From Strigops habroptila (taxonomy: Eukaryota; Chordata; Aves; Psittaciformes; Psittacidae): DNA of 64,000 nt. The notes under the pieces were generated by a model that saw only the letters and a program-made list of their open reading frames with translations, made no database searches and was not told the origin of the DNA. Position numbers and translations under genes: made by a program. Positions 11,238-25,900 of this stretch are shown here, in pieces. Positions within the stretch are counted from its first letter, which is position 1, and every line of letters starts with the position of its first letter. Where the stretch lies: NCBI RefSeq assembly GCF_004027225.2, contig NC_044278.2, positions 79,620,923 to 79,684,922 of the forward strand, given 5' to 3'.

Positions 11238-14200
11238 GAACAAACTCATATTTACCCTCCAAAGACCATGGACACCTTTCATTATCTAAAAGCCTAGATG
11301 CTGTTGGTTCCTACCATTTCCTACTGTCTGCAGAGGAAGCAAAGAATGATGCTTCTACCCTAAGTGCCCAGCAAGGCTCCTGAAAGAATGCAGTTGTCAG
11401 TCTAGGAAAATCTACTTCAGGCACCCTAAAGCTCCTAACCAGATGGAATTCCAAATACCTAGAATTAACAGCTTTTGTTCATTTTTCAGGCACGGAATAT
11501 ATGGTGGTTCAGAGAACACAAGTTACAGGATGAATGTTTGACTGTCCAGTCACCAATGTAATTTTTTCAAACTGGGACTAAGGTGGCTAAGTACTTTCAA
11601 AAGTTAATAATAAGAGGTATCATACTAAATTGCATTGTGACTGTGCCTACAGTTGCCAGCTATTAATCAAGTTGTTATTATGTTCAATGCAGTACAAAGA
11701 TAACATAATAAAATAGCCCTGATTCTCTTTTTACAAAAGCCAGCAGTGTGGCTCTTACCATTACTTATAGAAATTTATGCTTGGATCAAATTAAATAGTT
11801 CTTCCCTGTCTTTTGCTTGTAGTCATTGATGCATAATTTCATGTTGCATTGTTCTTGATTCTGAAACAAAAACAAGTCTATGAAGAACAGTTCCACAAGG
11901 AATGCTACTGTAATTCTTTACTCTTGCTGAAATTAACAAGATTTTTTTAAGGAAAGAACTTCTTTCTAGTAAAACTGCTACTAAAATAAAAATATAAACA
12001 ATTATTGCAAATATATAGTCACAAAAAAGAACATTAAATTTGTCTCTTAAACAGGTTTATTATTTTACTACATATTTGAATAAAGATTTGTCTTCTATAC
12101 CTTTGGCACTACAACAGATTTATTTAGTTTATAGAAACAATTATTTTTTTCTCCATCAGCTACCTAGAATGGAATTGTTTAGGGGATGTGCTTTGTCAAA
12201 TGTCATTCTGACAAAAATAATCTGTTCAATTATATTTAGATCTTTTAATAAACATATAGGCTTCAGTATTGTTTATGGCTTGTTCACAAAAGCTTCTAAT
12301 TTATTAAGCCTTTTTATTGTGCATCACCGGAAGCAAACGCAAGAGAGAAACCTCACCTACATTAATATTGCTGCTCTCCTGTTATCTATGGAAGATTCAA
12401 CAATCTTAGTATAACTGACATAGCCAATATAGTAAAATACATGCAAACATAGCACCAAACTTTTAAGGGATACCACTGGCCAGGGCTGTTAGAAGTTTTA
12501 GGAAAAAAAGACGCTCTTCAAGCTTGGCCATTCTGCACTGGAAGAAAGGTAGTTATCAGTCTTGAGATTGGTGTGATGTTTCACATTCCTTTCCAAAGCA
12601 TTTTCTTTTTAAGGTATTACTATGCCAGTGTCACCCAGCAAAGCTCAGCAGCCTGGGAATACATGAATTTCATAAGTGTGTGGTCATCATTCCTCTTATT
12701 ATAATTTTTGCCATTAAAAATCAATTCACCTAGGTGTTACCGCAGCATGAGATTGAAAACTGAAACACATTTATATGTAGCATATGGAATGCAACAGATA
12801 TTTAAGGGGATTATTCTGCTTTGTCCACCTACCTCTGCAGGATTTCGTCAGAAGGCTGGCTGTATAATTCATGGACCAAGCATGCTAGGTAACAGCCAAC
12901 AGGCTTTGGCCAAGCTGCCTTGGGAGCAAAGGGAATCTCCTATCAGCTTCACAAGGCTGCAGGTGAGAATAGCCTTTATTTGAATTCTTGCACACCCGAT
13001 GGCAGTAAAATTAAGCTCCTTTTTATGCTTTTCTTTAAAAATGTTTAAAAACCAGCTGAGGAAATGGCTGTTAACACAACTGCCAGCACATTTAGCAACC
13101 TTAGCTTCCAATTCCTAGCTCTCAATTTGTTTTATCCAAAGTTTACCAGAAGTGAGAGTGTTTGGGTTAAATAGCTCCTGCACTGGAGAAACTCCCCTCT
13201 CTACCATTGCTCAGGAAGCACAGGGGATGAAAAAATGTCTCTTTGGCAGCTGGTTCGTTCAGCCTGCCAAGTGAGCATCGAGTGATTAGCAGTGCACTGC
13301 AGAAAAGAAACCGGTAACTGTACCAGTGGTGCAGTAGCTACCTCATCCATAATGACTGAGAAAATACCCTTAGCTTAGATTTCTTAGCAAGCTTCATGCT
13401 TCATACATCCATTGTAGTTACAATGTATAGAGAATTACATTTCCTAGAATAACTTCTGAATGAAGTATCCTGACTCTTTCACAGGTTCAGCAGGTCCATG
13501 CCACTTCATTTACATCTCCTTAATGTACCTCTCTTTCTTCTTGAAGTCAGTCCCTCTAAGTTCTTTTACTTCACGTTCCATACTGTCATAACTATCATCT
13601 TTTTTTTCTGCTTTCCAATCCAAAACCGCTCTATGAATATTACTCATCTCCAAAATCAATTAACATTATTATTTATTCATTTGGTTTTTCTCATTAAGTA
13701 AATTATTGTCATCTGTTTTCTTGCTTTTACTCTATTTACCCTATGAATCTTTTGATTATTTTTCTCCTTCTCCCCTCTTCTTTCAACAACCTATTTGTGT
13801 AACAAACTTTATCCTCTCTCATTTCTCCTACTCTTTTACCTTTCCAGTCTTTCTGCCATACTTCAACATGCATGTCTTTTTATTTAGGTTCATGATTTCT
13901 GAAATACTGCTATTCTACCTGATTCTGTCTTGTTATTCAGGCAGGCATTTGACACACAAAATATAAAATTGTTCAGCAGCTCAGTCCTCCACACATTCTT
14001 TCTAATGGAAATTGACATAGTTAAAGGCTTTCAAAAATCATTGTCTACAGCTTATTGACCTAACCATACATGGTTTTGCAGGTGTGACTTTCTTATTCCA
14101 GATAATAACCTGCCCTTTGGGTAATGTGAATGGCATATCTACAAAACATTGCAGTGTGAGTCTGTTCACATTCTACGACATACATTTTATTACAAACAGG

Positions 14201-15435
14201 AAGAAAAAAGAAATCCCACCTGTTATCATCACCTTCTTGAGGAAGAAAAAATTGATTTGCTATGGAAGAGTCTAAAATATTGAGACTGTACACAGAAGGC
14301 AGAAGAATTATACCTACAGTTGAAGACCTTATCCTGCCCTTTAAACATAACCTAAAATCTATTTAAAGCTTGGATTAATTTCTGGCATGTGATTCAGTCG
14401 GTGTGTAGATGGATGGCTTCCAAATTTTTTGTTGCAAAGATCTCCTAGGCTAGGTAGTTCGATTTTCTTTATACAAAATAACAAGCATCTCAAATGCTTC
14501 TTGAATGGTGCACTTCCCTTGCACTCTGGCTTGAACGGGAGAGCAACTCAGTCTTGTAAGACAATTGAACCCACTAACCACCATGTGGGTAACAGTCTTT
14601 CTATTTCCTTGTCTTATACTACAACCCCTCGCTTTGATAAAATTTTTTATAGTACCCTTCTTCCAAAAACTTCTGTATAGACAGTCTATCTCTCAATGTT
14701 ATTGAATTGCACTATTTCCAAGAAGACAACTGACACCATGTTGTCCACCTCTCCCTTTTGAGGCATGGCATCAGAAGGGTGGGAATAGTCACTGCTAACC
14801 CCAGCCTAGCACTGGACAGCAGGATTAGCTGAGGTTATACCTACACTAGAAAATTAAGTGGGCCAGTGCCTGTTTTCTGGCCATGACTGAAATGGCAGGG
14901 TGCAATGGATACCTATATACCAAAACTCATCTTTTTCCTCCTTCTTCCAAAATACCTACTAAGAACCATTCCTGGTTGTCTGTATCCTGAACAACATTCA
15001 GACATCATCTGGCAGAGGGCTAGTTTGCACAGCTCCAAAATTATATGTATTCTGCACAACATCACTACACAGAAGAGAAGCACAGCTGGAACTATTGGAA
15101 GATCCCCTGCCACACAAAAGGGAAGGAGTGGCCTTCCAGCTGCCAGGGGAGTGAATAAGAGGTAGAACTTTTCTCCTTAGAGCTCACTCCTCTCTAAAGA
15201 TAGGCAAAATGAGAGTATTAGAATGACTGTGAGTAATGGGCTATTAATTCTCTTTTGCAAAATGAGACAATATGATACTATTTTTTACAGTGATTACAAA
15301 ATTGAAAAATTAATTATTACTTTGCCAGTTAGAAAGTAGCTTTTGGTATGGACAAATGATTTTGAAATGTTCTCTATATAGGCAAGTGTGCACAAACAGT
15401 ACAGCTAGACAAAACAAAAATTAGGTATGGCTATT
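11238..15435. other. Intergenic DNA with no supportable gene
   Basis: AT-rich, about 4.2 kb. The longest open frame (12040-12414, 124 codons) gives a hydrophobic, isoleucine/leucine-rich product typical of chance translation of AT-rich DNA. A T/C-rich segment lies near 13500-13930. No transposon or RNA gene is recognised. Confidence 0.6.
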
Positions 15436-15683
15436 TCATAGAATCATAGAATCATAGAATAATCAGGGTTGGAAAGGAGGGTTGGTAAGGAACTTTAGAT
15501 CATCTAGTTCCAACCTCCCTGCCATGGACAGGGACACCTTCCACTAGACCATGTCGCCCAAGGCTCAGTCCAACCTGGCCTTGAACACTGCCAGGGATGG
15601 AGCATTCACCACTTCTTTAGGCAAACTGTTCCAGTGCCTCACCACCCTCACAGTAAAGAACATCTTCTTTATATTTAACCTAA
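15436..15683 (-). mobile_element. CR1 LINE 3' end fragment, antisense
   Basis: It starts with a three-fold TCATAGAAT-type terminal repeat, followed by the standard CR1 3' end in reverse orientation (CATCTAGTTCCAACC, CTGCCATGGACAGGGACACC, GCCTTGAACACTGCCAGGGA, AGTAAAGAACATCTTCTT). It is truncated after about 250 bases. A small direct repeat near 15468-15488 (GGGTTGGAAAGGAGGGTTGG) is an extra duplication relative to the other copies here. No coding capacity beyond the last codons of ORF2. Confidence 0.93.
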
Positions 15684-16314
15684 CTAAGGTGTTCCCTGGA
15701 GGTCTGTATTAGGCCTTTTATTTCTGTCTTAAAAGTTATCCTCACACACTATATTTTTATACTTAGGATCAGAGTACTTTCTGATGCATGGGACAAGAAA
15801 ACTCTGCAGTAACCAATTTGCAACTCTATTCTTTGGTTTCAAATACATGTAATGGTTAACTGCTTGCTTCTTATTTCTTCTGCTGTTTCACCACAAAAAT
15901 ATAAGTAGATATGGTTTTTGACCTCCCCCCTTTTCTTACACAACCACCTGCCAATGAAGACGTTCTACAGCATAAATAATTAATGCTGCCACCTTAATTC
16001 CTAGGCTGCTACCAAGAAGCATGGTCTCTTCAGTTTTCATTCTGTTTACTCAGCCATTGCTGAATCCATAACGAAGTGCAACATGAAGATAATGTTAAAG
16101 CTGCAAATTTAAACACATGAATGTTTAAATACACTCTCACAATAATGCTAGGTGATCAGAGCTGAATATGTCCACTATTTCTGACACTTAGCAAATGTAA
16201 GGCCTTGCAAAAAAAATCATCTAGTTAGCAGGAGAAGGAACTTGACTCCATACAGTATGAAGACTCCCTCATTATCCATGATAAAGATTCTATGTTTGTT
16301 TCTGATTTCTGTAG

Positions 16315-16420
16315 TGTTGCTGGCAGCTGCACTGTGAAAGTTACTTCCCAGGTTGCCTCTGAGGCCCCCCAGCCTCAGAAGCAGGAAACACAAGAATTCA
16401 CTTTCTTCTGCAATTATAAG
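16315..16420 (+). other. Possible isolated exon (weak)
   Basis: A 106-base segment is preceded by a pyrimidine-rich acceptor-like sequence (TTTCTGATTTCTGTAG) and followed by a good donor (AAG then GTAGGT). One frame is open across it, giving a Gln/Glu/Ser-rich peptide. The product is not recognisable and no partner exon was found, so it could be a lncRNA exon or chance. Confidence 0.15.
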
Positions 16421-19400
16421 GTAGGTTTATATGAAGCTGTCTCAGATTTTTCCCAGAAGAAACAAGTTAATGATCGGCACCTCTTATAAGGCATCATTAA
16501 CTCAGATCCAGCATCAGTAAAATTGTGTTAAAGACTGTCAGAATCTTTAACAAGACCTGTTCTCCAATGGATTTTGTTTTCTAAACAAGTGCTTCACTCA
16601 AACATGCTCCACAGCCTCACAGAGGAGTTGTAGAGTTGTTCTACCACACTGTTGTGTCGGTTAGGTTGCAAATTGTGAGGTAAGAGATGTTGCCTATAAG
16701 ACTGAATGCAGATGCCAGGGTCATTGCTGCTGGCACAAGCACAGGATGAATGGGAATATGGGGATGGCACTTACTATCACATTTAGAATCACCTATATGG
16801 ATCCTAAGTCTATAATCTGGTTTATTGCATGCCAGAAAGGAGTAACTTGAAGAATCAGTGAGCCACAACACTGGCACTCTCAGAATTTCAGAAAGGACTT
16901 CTATTTGGTTAGGACTTCAGGTGATGGCCAGCTATCAGTTTACATTATTAAAATAGAGATGATCCCTTTGGTTTGATTCAGTTACCTTCCATTGACATCT
17001 AAAGCCATTAGAGATGCACTAAGGCATCCTACCTGTACTTCCGCTACTACTACAGAAGGTCACTGGTCACCCACAACTCCTGAGTTTTATCTGTCAGCCC
17101 CATGTACATGTTTGAGATAATTTAGGTTATTTACAATGGCGGAAGGCACCTATCTACGTATGACCGACTTGAGCCCTTAGCAATAGACTAGAATTAATCA
17201 TACCTAAAACAGGCATTTCATCTTAAATTACTTTCCCAGGCTCTGGTCAGTTATCAGTGGAGAAATACAGGCACCTTCAAAGCATATTTATCCCTTACTA
17301 AAGTAGATGTCCAAGATGATTGAGATGAACTGTCTTTTGAAATTTACTTAGCCCAGGTATACAAAATTTATAGTAAGTGACTCTTCACTTATTTATCTAC
17401 TAATGCAGTTTCAAGTATTTTCCTATAGGTAAGTGTATTAGAATTAGCATATATTTTATCCCAAATATTATTTAAAATAAGGCAGCTGGAATGTTAAAGT
17501 TACTAAAGTCTCCAAATACAGTATTTTGACTTCTATTTAATTTAGTACCTTGTAAAGTTTTCAACTTTCAACAGAACAAAGCACTTTTCTCCCTTAATAT
17601 TCGAACTATTGTTTTCGCAATGTGGAAACAGGTGAAATTTACACTTTTGAGAAGGGGTATCATGAGGCCTACCCTTGAGTTACATCTCCCAATTCCAATT
17701 CAGTGGTGCACACAGATGGGCCTGTCTTTAATTTAAAGATTAATTTCTAGAGAAGGTGGTTTTCTAAGGCAGCAGTTCCCAGCCTTTTTACCATACTGAA
17801 ATTCCCTCATATGTATTCCAGCGGAGACTCCAATCTATATACAACAAATTTAAGCAAATTACCAACAGCAGCATTTTCTTGTTTAATTTAGTATATCTTC
17901 ATATTTGTTAGTGAAATCCTTAATATAGACTACTGGTTGAAGAAGATAGGCTACTAGTATTCACTTTCAAAATGTAGAGGCATAAAAACAGCTTCTAGAT
18001 CTACATTTTGAACATAATTCATCAAATAAACCAGCATAACCAAACAGAAAAATTACCAACCCCTTCACTGGGGACTGGATGGCAAGAAGTGTGAAGCCAC
18101 ATCCTACCAGAAGGCAACACCCATTAAACGGGTTTGAGTTGCTGTTTGGTTATTTTTTTCTAAATTAATATTTCTTAAAGATCTGAGTAAGATTTTAAAG
18201 TTTTATTTTTTCCTTTAATCAGATGAGATGAACCCTACCTGCCCTTTTCATCTGAATAACTATGCATGTAAAAATAGCAGGAAATCTCATCACAACATCC
18301 AGAAATACATAAGAAATAATGCTAATAAATTTAACTGCATAATGTACCTTAGATTATCCCAGTTACTTACCTTCAAATACCAGAAAGAGCATCTCAAACC
18401 TATATTATCATTAATCTAAAGGAGTAAGGCTGTGAATCATACCAGAAGAAAGTGATCAATGTTTTCTTAGAGAGACCTTCACAAAATTTGGTAACTAACA
18501 AAGCAGATTTCAGAGGAAGAGTCCACCTGACAATGGAAGAAATTTTTTCCTGGAAGTGCTTACTGACCTCCTAGTGAAAACTATGTATGGAGAGTGACTT
18601 TTAAATTCTCCATTGCCTTTTTTTGAGAGGAAGAGAATTTGGAAATGGAAATAAAAATAAATTTACTCAAAGCTAATGTGGACAGGAAAGATAATCCTTT
18701 CCAGAACAAATGGATCTGCCCTAACTGTCCATTATTCATTGGCTCCTGCACTGCCTTAATGAACTGATGAATGCAAAACATAATGGCTCACAGAAGTTGG
18801 ATACAGTGTTCCTTCAAATTCTAATGATGATGACATCTCAACATCTGTTGTTGAAGCTTTTGTGTGCCTCCAGCTTCTCACATGCTATTAAGTTAGATAC
18901 TTCTAATTTCATAGGAGATTAAAAGGTTGGAGGAACAGTTGTTCCATGGCACTTCAGCTGTAGAAGAATAAAAATATCACAGTAAAAAAACCCCTTCTGT
19001 ATTCCCTATCAAAATCTGGAGAATGTAAGGACAACAGTACAATACAAAACTAATACCCACATGTTATTTAAAGTCATCGAATAAAATAAAGGAACTGAGG
19101 CTAAATGATCCTTCCTTTTTTAAAAAAAAAAAAAGACTACTGAAAGGAAGACTTATCTGTGTTCATGTATGCAAGAGAACTGGAGCTCAAATATGAGAGA
19201 GTAACAATGAAACTTCTTTACATTTATGTCACTCATTTTTTGGACAATGTCTGACGTATCTGTTGTAACACTCACCCTTGACTATGCAGGCAGTGTATTA
19301 TGATGATTCTTTCCCATTATACCAGGCTGGTGTGGCTTGGTTTCCTCTAAAGACAAAGGGATTCAAGGGAGAAGGCAGTTGTAACAAATACTGATCATGA

Positions 19401-22400
19401 ACTGGATACCACTAAGCAGAAAGGGATACATATCCCTTACTGCCCAGTGAACTTCTCCAGAGGATTCACCAAGCTTTGTCTCTGAGCCAAATATATGAAA
19501 AAAGGATCCCATTCACCTGAAGAGAGTAAAGGTTTTACCACTTTAATTCTGGATAGAAATACAAATCAGGACTTTGTTATTTCTCATTTTATATTGGTTA
19601 AGTCCTGACAATTTGACAAAGCGAAGAGTTACACACCAATTAAATTCTGAATATGTTTAAATCATGGGGTCTGCTGAAATTTGCAGAATCTTCACTCCCC
19701 AATGTAGTTTAATTTAATCCTTACAGTAATTATTTCCATTTTACCTTTTTAGTGTAACCCTTGACAATATCAAGGTCCGTTGTATTACATCCAGCAAGCA
19801 TTCTTAATAATCATTCGGTAATCTACTCAGAAATGCTTGCTTCTCCCGGGCCATGAATTGCTTGTGTACAATTGTTGTCTATCACCCATATCATGAAGGG
19901 GGAAAATAAATCCATTTAAAGTATGCTTAAGGGTGTATTTTTGAAACGACAAATTCACAGAATGCTGGCTTTCACTCTTTCACTAGGAAAGCTCAAAAAC
20001 AATCATGACAAAAGGGAGAAAAACAAGATCGAAGAACACTTTTCTTCCATATACCCTTCCACCTATTAATCTGATAGATTTGCTCTTCAAGAGAAAGGGA
20101 AGATATCAAAACTTTCCTCCAAATTAGCTAAAACACTACAAGTCACAGGTGGCTACTACTGGTCACATAAAGAATTCCTTGTTTTCAGTTGATAAGAGCT
20201 AAATGGTCTGTGACCATAAATTTTTAAGAAGAGTACAAAAACCCCAGCACTGGATCTTGCTGGAACTGTAGGAGAATATAGACAAAACACTGTAGCTAGG
20301 ATGAAGTAAAAGCCGCAAGTGCAAAAGCTCTTGGAAATACCAGGGAAAACACCAAAAAAATTAGCAGAGGTGATGTTAGGAGGGTTGGTATCAGCTCCAG
20401 ACTAAATAAAGGTATCTGTAAGGGGTACCTATAAGGGGCAGGCTTTAATTGCTACATCTTATGTACATATGGCCATTTGAGGCACCAGAGCAGGGCTGAC
20501 CCAATATGACACCAGACTTCTGAGATTTCAGTTCTCTTATTTAGGCCAAGTAGGATACTCTAGGATATCTCACGTGGCCATTGTATCCCACCCTGTGCTT
20601 TACCCCCTGCATTACAAATGTGGACATAGACACACTGTGACATGTCGTGCTTCAGCAGGGTGGAGGCAAGCTCTCCCTCAAAAAAACCAAAACAATGCCA
20701 AAGTCCAGTTTTGGGAAAAACTGTGCCTTAAGAATTTTATTACCATAAATACATTCTGTTAGTACATGGGTATCTTACTTATTAGCCTTATTTTACTTTG
20801 ATAAGGCTGCTTGTGAACAGAAAGTTCCTAGAGCCACCAGCTGGCAAGACCAAACCCATCTCAGGAGTCAAGTGCTTCTTATTAGCTAAGAAAAGAGACG
20901 TGATATGTCATTTACCAGTGTCACTCACTGATACATTTCATATCACGGCAGTGTAGCTAGTGTGGGTACTGTCACAAACAGTACCACCGCTTGGAAGATT
21001 CCTCCTTCTAGTCTCTAATTTGCTGTCACAATTTCGCAGGAGAAAATGCTGAAGTATTACAGCATACCTACACAGACAGATAACTGACCTCCCCCACTCA
21101 CTAAAGGGTCCTGAGTCCTCTGAGCACCCATGCTGCAAAAATGCTACTTTGCTACTGTGACCTCTTTAGGAACTAACGACCTAACACCCTTCAAAACAGA
21201 AATCAAGTGAAGTCTAGGGGGTACTTCATTGTGGGGAACACTGCTAAAAGACAGTACAGAGCAGACTGATCCAAAGTTGACTCCCTCAACCCTGTACTGT
21301 CCTGCTACACTGAAAAATATGAACAAGTAAGTGTGCACCACTTTTCCCATGGGCTAAGGATCATTCCCTAAGGCAGATTCATCAGGCAATGTAGATTTAG
21401 CCTTAGACACTAGCCCCAAGGGAGAAATGCAGAATTTCTTCAATTCTTCATTCCACTGAGATTCTTCATTGTAGACAAGATAGGAATAAGCCAGATAGAT
21501 TGGATTGTCTTTCTAAATGTCACACTTTAACCATGTGTGATAAATGCAGAAAAAATTCTGGGTTAGGAATGTAAGTATTAGTCAAACTGTGTATGCTGGG
21601 TTGCAAAATGCAGTCTGTCATTAGCAATGCTGAAAGCAAGAACTATTGAAAGCAGCTGAGAAACCTCAAGAATATGGGGCAAAACTACCTGATAGCAGGA
21701 TAATGATGAAAATAGAGAATGCTGCAACTTGAAGGGGCAATCTACCTCAAACGGTGAGTTATCATAATTCAGAAAGGTAAGAGCTAATACGTGGTGCCTA
21801 GAAGGAGGAATTCAGGGTAGGAAGATGAAGTAGGAAGGTAGCTTAGGCTTGGGAGTCCTCTGACTTTCAGGAGAACCAAAGAGAAAATGCGTCACAGCAC
21901 TGGCTTCTGCATTTCAGAAAACATAACCCTTTATTCTTACTGTTTCCTTTTCACTTCACCCTGCAGCATGGAACCTTGCATTAAATGTTGGAAGGAGATA
22001 CGATTCTTCACGTCAGCTTAGCAGTAGCAAATTTCTGGCTTCACAGGCATACATGGAACCAACTCACTGTTATTTGGGGGCTCTTTCTTCTTTACAAAGG
22101 GTGGCTTCTCTACTGCTGTTTTAGACCACAGATTGCAAACTGTTTCCCTGTACTAAATGTTTATTATAAAATCACTACGAGTTGGAAGAGACACCAAACA
22201 CTGTTTAAGAAAAAACACAAGCAGTGGACATCATCCTGGAATACATTAGTGAAGTCTGAGCTAAATTAGAGAGCTGATAAATATATTAGCACAGCACCAA
22301 AAGTGCATAATGAAATCTTTTAAATAACATAAGGAACAGGAATAAAGTTATTAAAAATAAATGTCTTTTTCTACAATGGTACAAGGCAAGGGGTCTCCAC

Positions 22401-22892
22401 TGTATTAAAGCACATAAAAATAATGGAGAAGAAAATTGAGTTGTGAGCATTGAGACTTTCTACATTTGCTTATATTTAATGTAGAATTCAGGCAGGTGTC
22501 TAAGGCAATATACTACAGTTTCATGTATAAATGAAGCAGTAAGTTTCAGTAACTTGAAATTAATTTAGATTAAAATTGAAGTTTATCTCCAAATGGAATT
22601 GAGTTGTGAAATAGTCCTATCAAAAATGAATGGAGATCTACATTTAAAATGACTGTTGGCTAACGGAATAGTGGAATATTGGTTAAAAACTGTGATTTGA
22701 AGTCCATGCTTACTAAAAAGCAGATAAAACCAAGTCTTTAAGGAGAAGTATCTGGTCCATGTAAGCCATCATTTCAACTTGTTACCAAGTTGCTAATATT
22801 TACATTCCTTCTTAGTTTTATAAATATAAAATCACCTTTAAAATGCCACCATAAAAATCTTAATCTGACTTTTATACTAATGTTTCCGAAAA

Positions 22893-22910
22893 AGGTAAAA
22901 AAAAAAAAAA
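22893..22910. repeat. A-run
   Basis: A short homopolymer A tract within AT-rich intergenic DNA. No adjoining retroposed body is recognised. Confidence 0.6.
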
Positions 22911-25900
22911 GGTATTTCTTTATATACCACTAATGCTCTTAAGCCATATTTGTTCTTTATTTAAAAACAAGAAAGCAAAAAACCCCTCAGTTTACTTACA
23001 ACAGTACTCACCAAATCATCTGGCTACTTTATTAAAATATACATCAATAAGAAATGTTAAAAATCAGAAGTGACATTATTTTGGAGGGTGAATTGCTAAT
23101 AAAGCAACACAGATTTTCATCCTGTGTGAAACAGCTGGACCATGACGAGATCACATTAGCACTAATTAAAATGATATTTTTTTGTGCAGTTTTTGTTAAT
23201 CCAGCTTCATTGGGCTCAAAAGGATTTTTGAAATCTGTAATAAAAGCTATTATGTAATCTTACTCCGGTTCTCTTACATCAGGTTACTGTGTGAAATTTC
23301 CATATAATAAACCATATTTTCTTAAAACTCTCACTCAATAAAATCAATATTAACTTTTTTACTATTATAGCTGTTTTTCCCCAATATATGATCCTCATTT
23401 AATTAAAAAAAATTAAAGCTTTAATTTATTTTTGCTTGATGAACAAGAAAAATATCATATTAAAGGCAACATTTTGCCATGTTTCTCTTTCTCCCTCACT
23501 TTCCCAGGTCCCTGTTGTTCCCAATGTATAATTTGCAAAACATATTGCTTCAATACTTACAATGAGAGAGGCAGCCCAGCTGTGGGAGGGAAAGGACAGC
23601 AGTCTCCAATATTACCATAATAATCTGCCTAAGGTCCCATGAGCCCTCTGGAGTATACAATTCTCTATACTGCAGGCCCCAGCTGGAGAATGTTCTCTTG
23701 ACATGTATGCCAACCTTTGCCTGCAGGCAAAATAAAAAAAGGCAGAGAAGTAATCATGAAAATAAAAAATCTTGTCAACTGTGGTAGGATGCAGTTTCCA
23801 TGTTTTTTTGCTCACGTAGGCAGTCATTGTGCTAACAAAATGATAGGAGACTTTAAAAGACTGCAGCTGGTATGTGTTCTGCTGGAGAGGGGAAACCATC
23901 ATATGCCATGCTAATTCTGCAATTCTAACTTTGGGAGGAAAAAATGAGCAGTGATATTGTATTACTGTCAATATGCATGACAGCTTTATTTACCTCCTCT
24001 TCCGACGGCTGCTCATTACAGGATTTAAGCAGGAAAGTGAAACCCTGACAGTGTTGAGCTAATTGCAAAGGGCCAGATTGTGATCCTCATCGTTTTGTGT
24101 TGGGTGTTTGGGGGTTTTTTCACCATGATGCGGGCTTTCAGGCAAATAGTCTTGATGGCTCAGTAGGACTAATTGGGAAGTAAATGCCCATCACTGTGAA
24201 AGCTACGTAATCGGCTCAGTGAACTTTCCGAGGACTTTAAATCAAATAATGCAGTAAACAGAAAGGGTGGTTGCAAGATGCATGTATAAGAGCAAAGACC
24301 AAATATACGCTTTTGCCCTTCAGTTTCAAACTCAATTTGAAACCAAGAACTCAAGGTCTTTCTTTTGATTTCATTCAAACAGATGTAAGTAAGAGGAACA
24401 CCAGTAGCACAGAGCTCGAAACAAGTCCCACGTTGTTACAGAATTCTAAAAAGCTGTAAAGTGGTCTGAAAGTAATCTTCTGTAAAGAAAGAAAAATTGT
24501 GTGTGTATCAGTCATGGGTCAGAGGCTGTATTTTCAAAACAGTGTTTTAGAAGAAGGACAAATGGCTATTTACCATTTTAAACCTAATAAACACTAAAAC
24601 AAGATTTCCTTTTCTTTTCCTTTGCTACTAGAAGACATATTCCCACTCAAATGCATGGTATTTCATCTGGATTTCATCCATTCACCAAGGATTTTACAGG
24701 TGTACTCAAGGTGGAAGATCTTTGGTACTAAACCAGTACCCAAACTGAAAAACTCAACCTTCCTGTCTGAATGAGTTCAGGATATACCATCCATCAATGA
24801 GTCATACATTTCTTGAACAAATGCAATTTGGATAGAGCAGATTTGTGTGACCACAAACCCATATGCAAGCAGCATGGAAATGGCTGTGGAAAGCTAACAC
24901 ATCAGAAGAGAGCTGCCTCAGGCTCCGAGGATACCGGCGTAGGAGAGACCCAGGGACAGGCTGATCCCAGAAGGGCAAGTTTCAATGCAGTCGCCATCTT
25001 CTTTCTTCCTTCCTACTCCCCAGTAACCCACCCAGAGGGATTTTTTTATGTGATTAATAAAAACAAGCCTATTAATTTAAAAATACTTTTCAGATACCTA
25101 TGTGTGTGTGCGCGTAAATATGTACTTTTGTATTCTCCAATATCTGCTTTAATCTCCTTTGCCTTCTTTGTTAAAGCCACCTAGAAGGAACAAGAACATG
25201 TTTAGCTCAGTAATTGCTCTTGAAGGATATGTACAGTAGCAAGCTAAAGAGTTCGATTTGTTGTCTGAAAGTGGAAGTCATTACTTACATTGGGTGGACT
25301 TGGGAGAGACCCTGTCTGTCTGGCACATGAATGAGATAATTCTTGAAGTCTGCCGGCCAAGTGGAGCTTAATTGAAGACGCTGGAGAATTTAAAATGAGG
25401 AGAAAATGAAAACAAAGTAAAATATATATTGGAACTCCTGGGCCAAGATTAAACAGTGTAGAGAATATTCCATGTGGATGTAAGAGAAAGAAGGAATCAC
25501 AGCCAAAACCTATTTAGACAGACTTGAACAATGTTCCCTCACAAAATTAATGGAACCCGAAGAACATGACTCTCCAGAAAGAAGAGGCTTTTGGAGTCCA
25601 AGGCACTAACACTTAGGAGAAGTTTTCATGTAGTGTAGCTTTGGCTATGAATGCCTAAACTGCCTCTCTGCATTTTATCATGTGTAATAGGACATCATAG
25701 CCAACATGAACAAATAAATCCCACTTCTTACCACAAAATGAGCTGGAAGCCTAGTTACCATCACTGTGGCTGAGTTAGGTATATAACCTTGCTACTATAT
25801 TCTTCTATGTTCTTACAAGAATTAATACAGGTTTGAGGAGGAATTCCTTCTCTGTTTTCTTGCTTGTATTAACTACTAACAAGACTTGTGTTAACTACTT

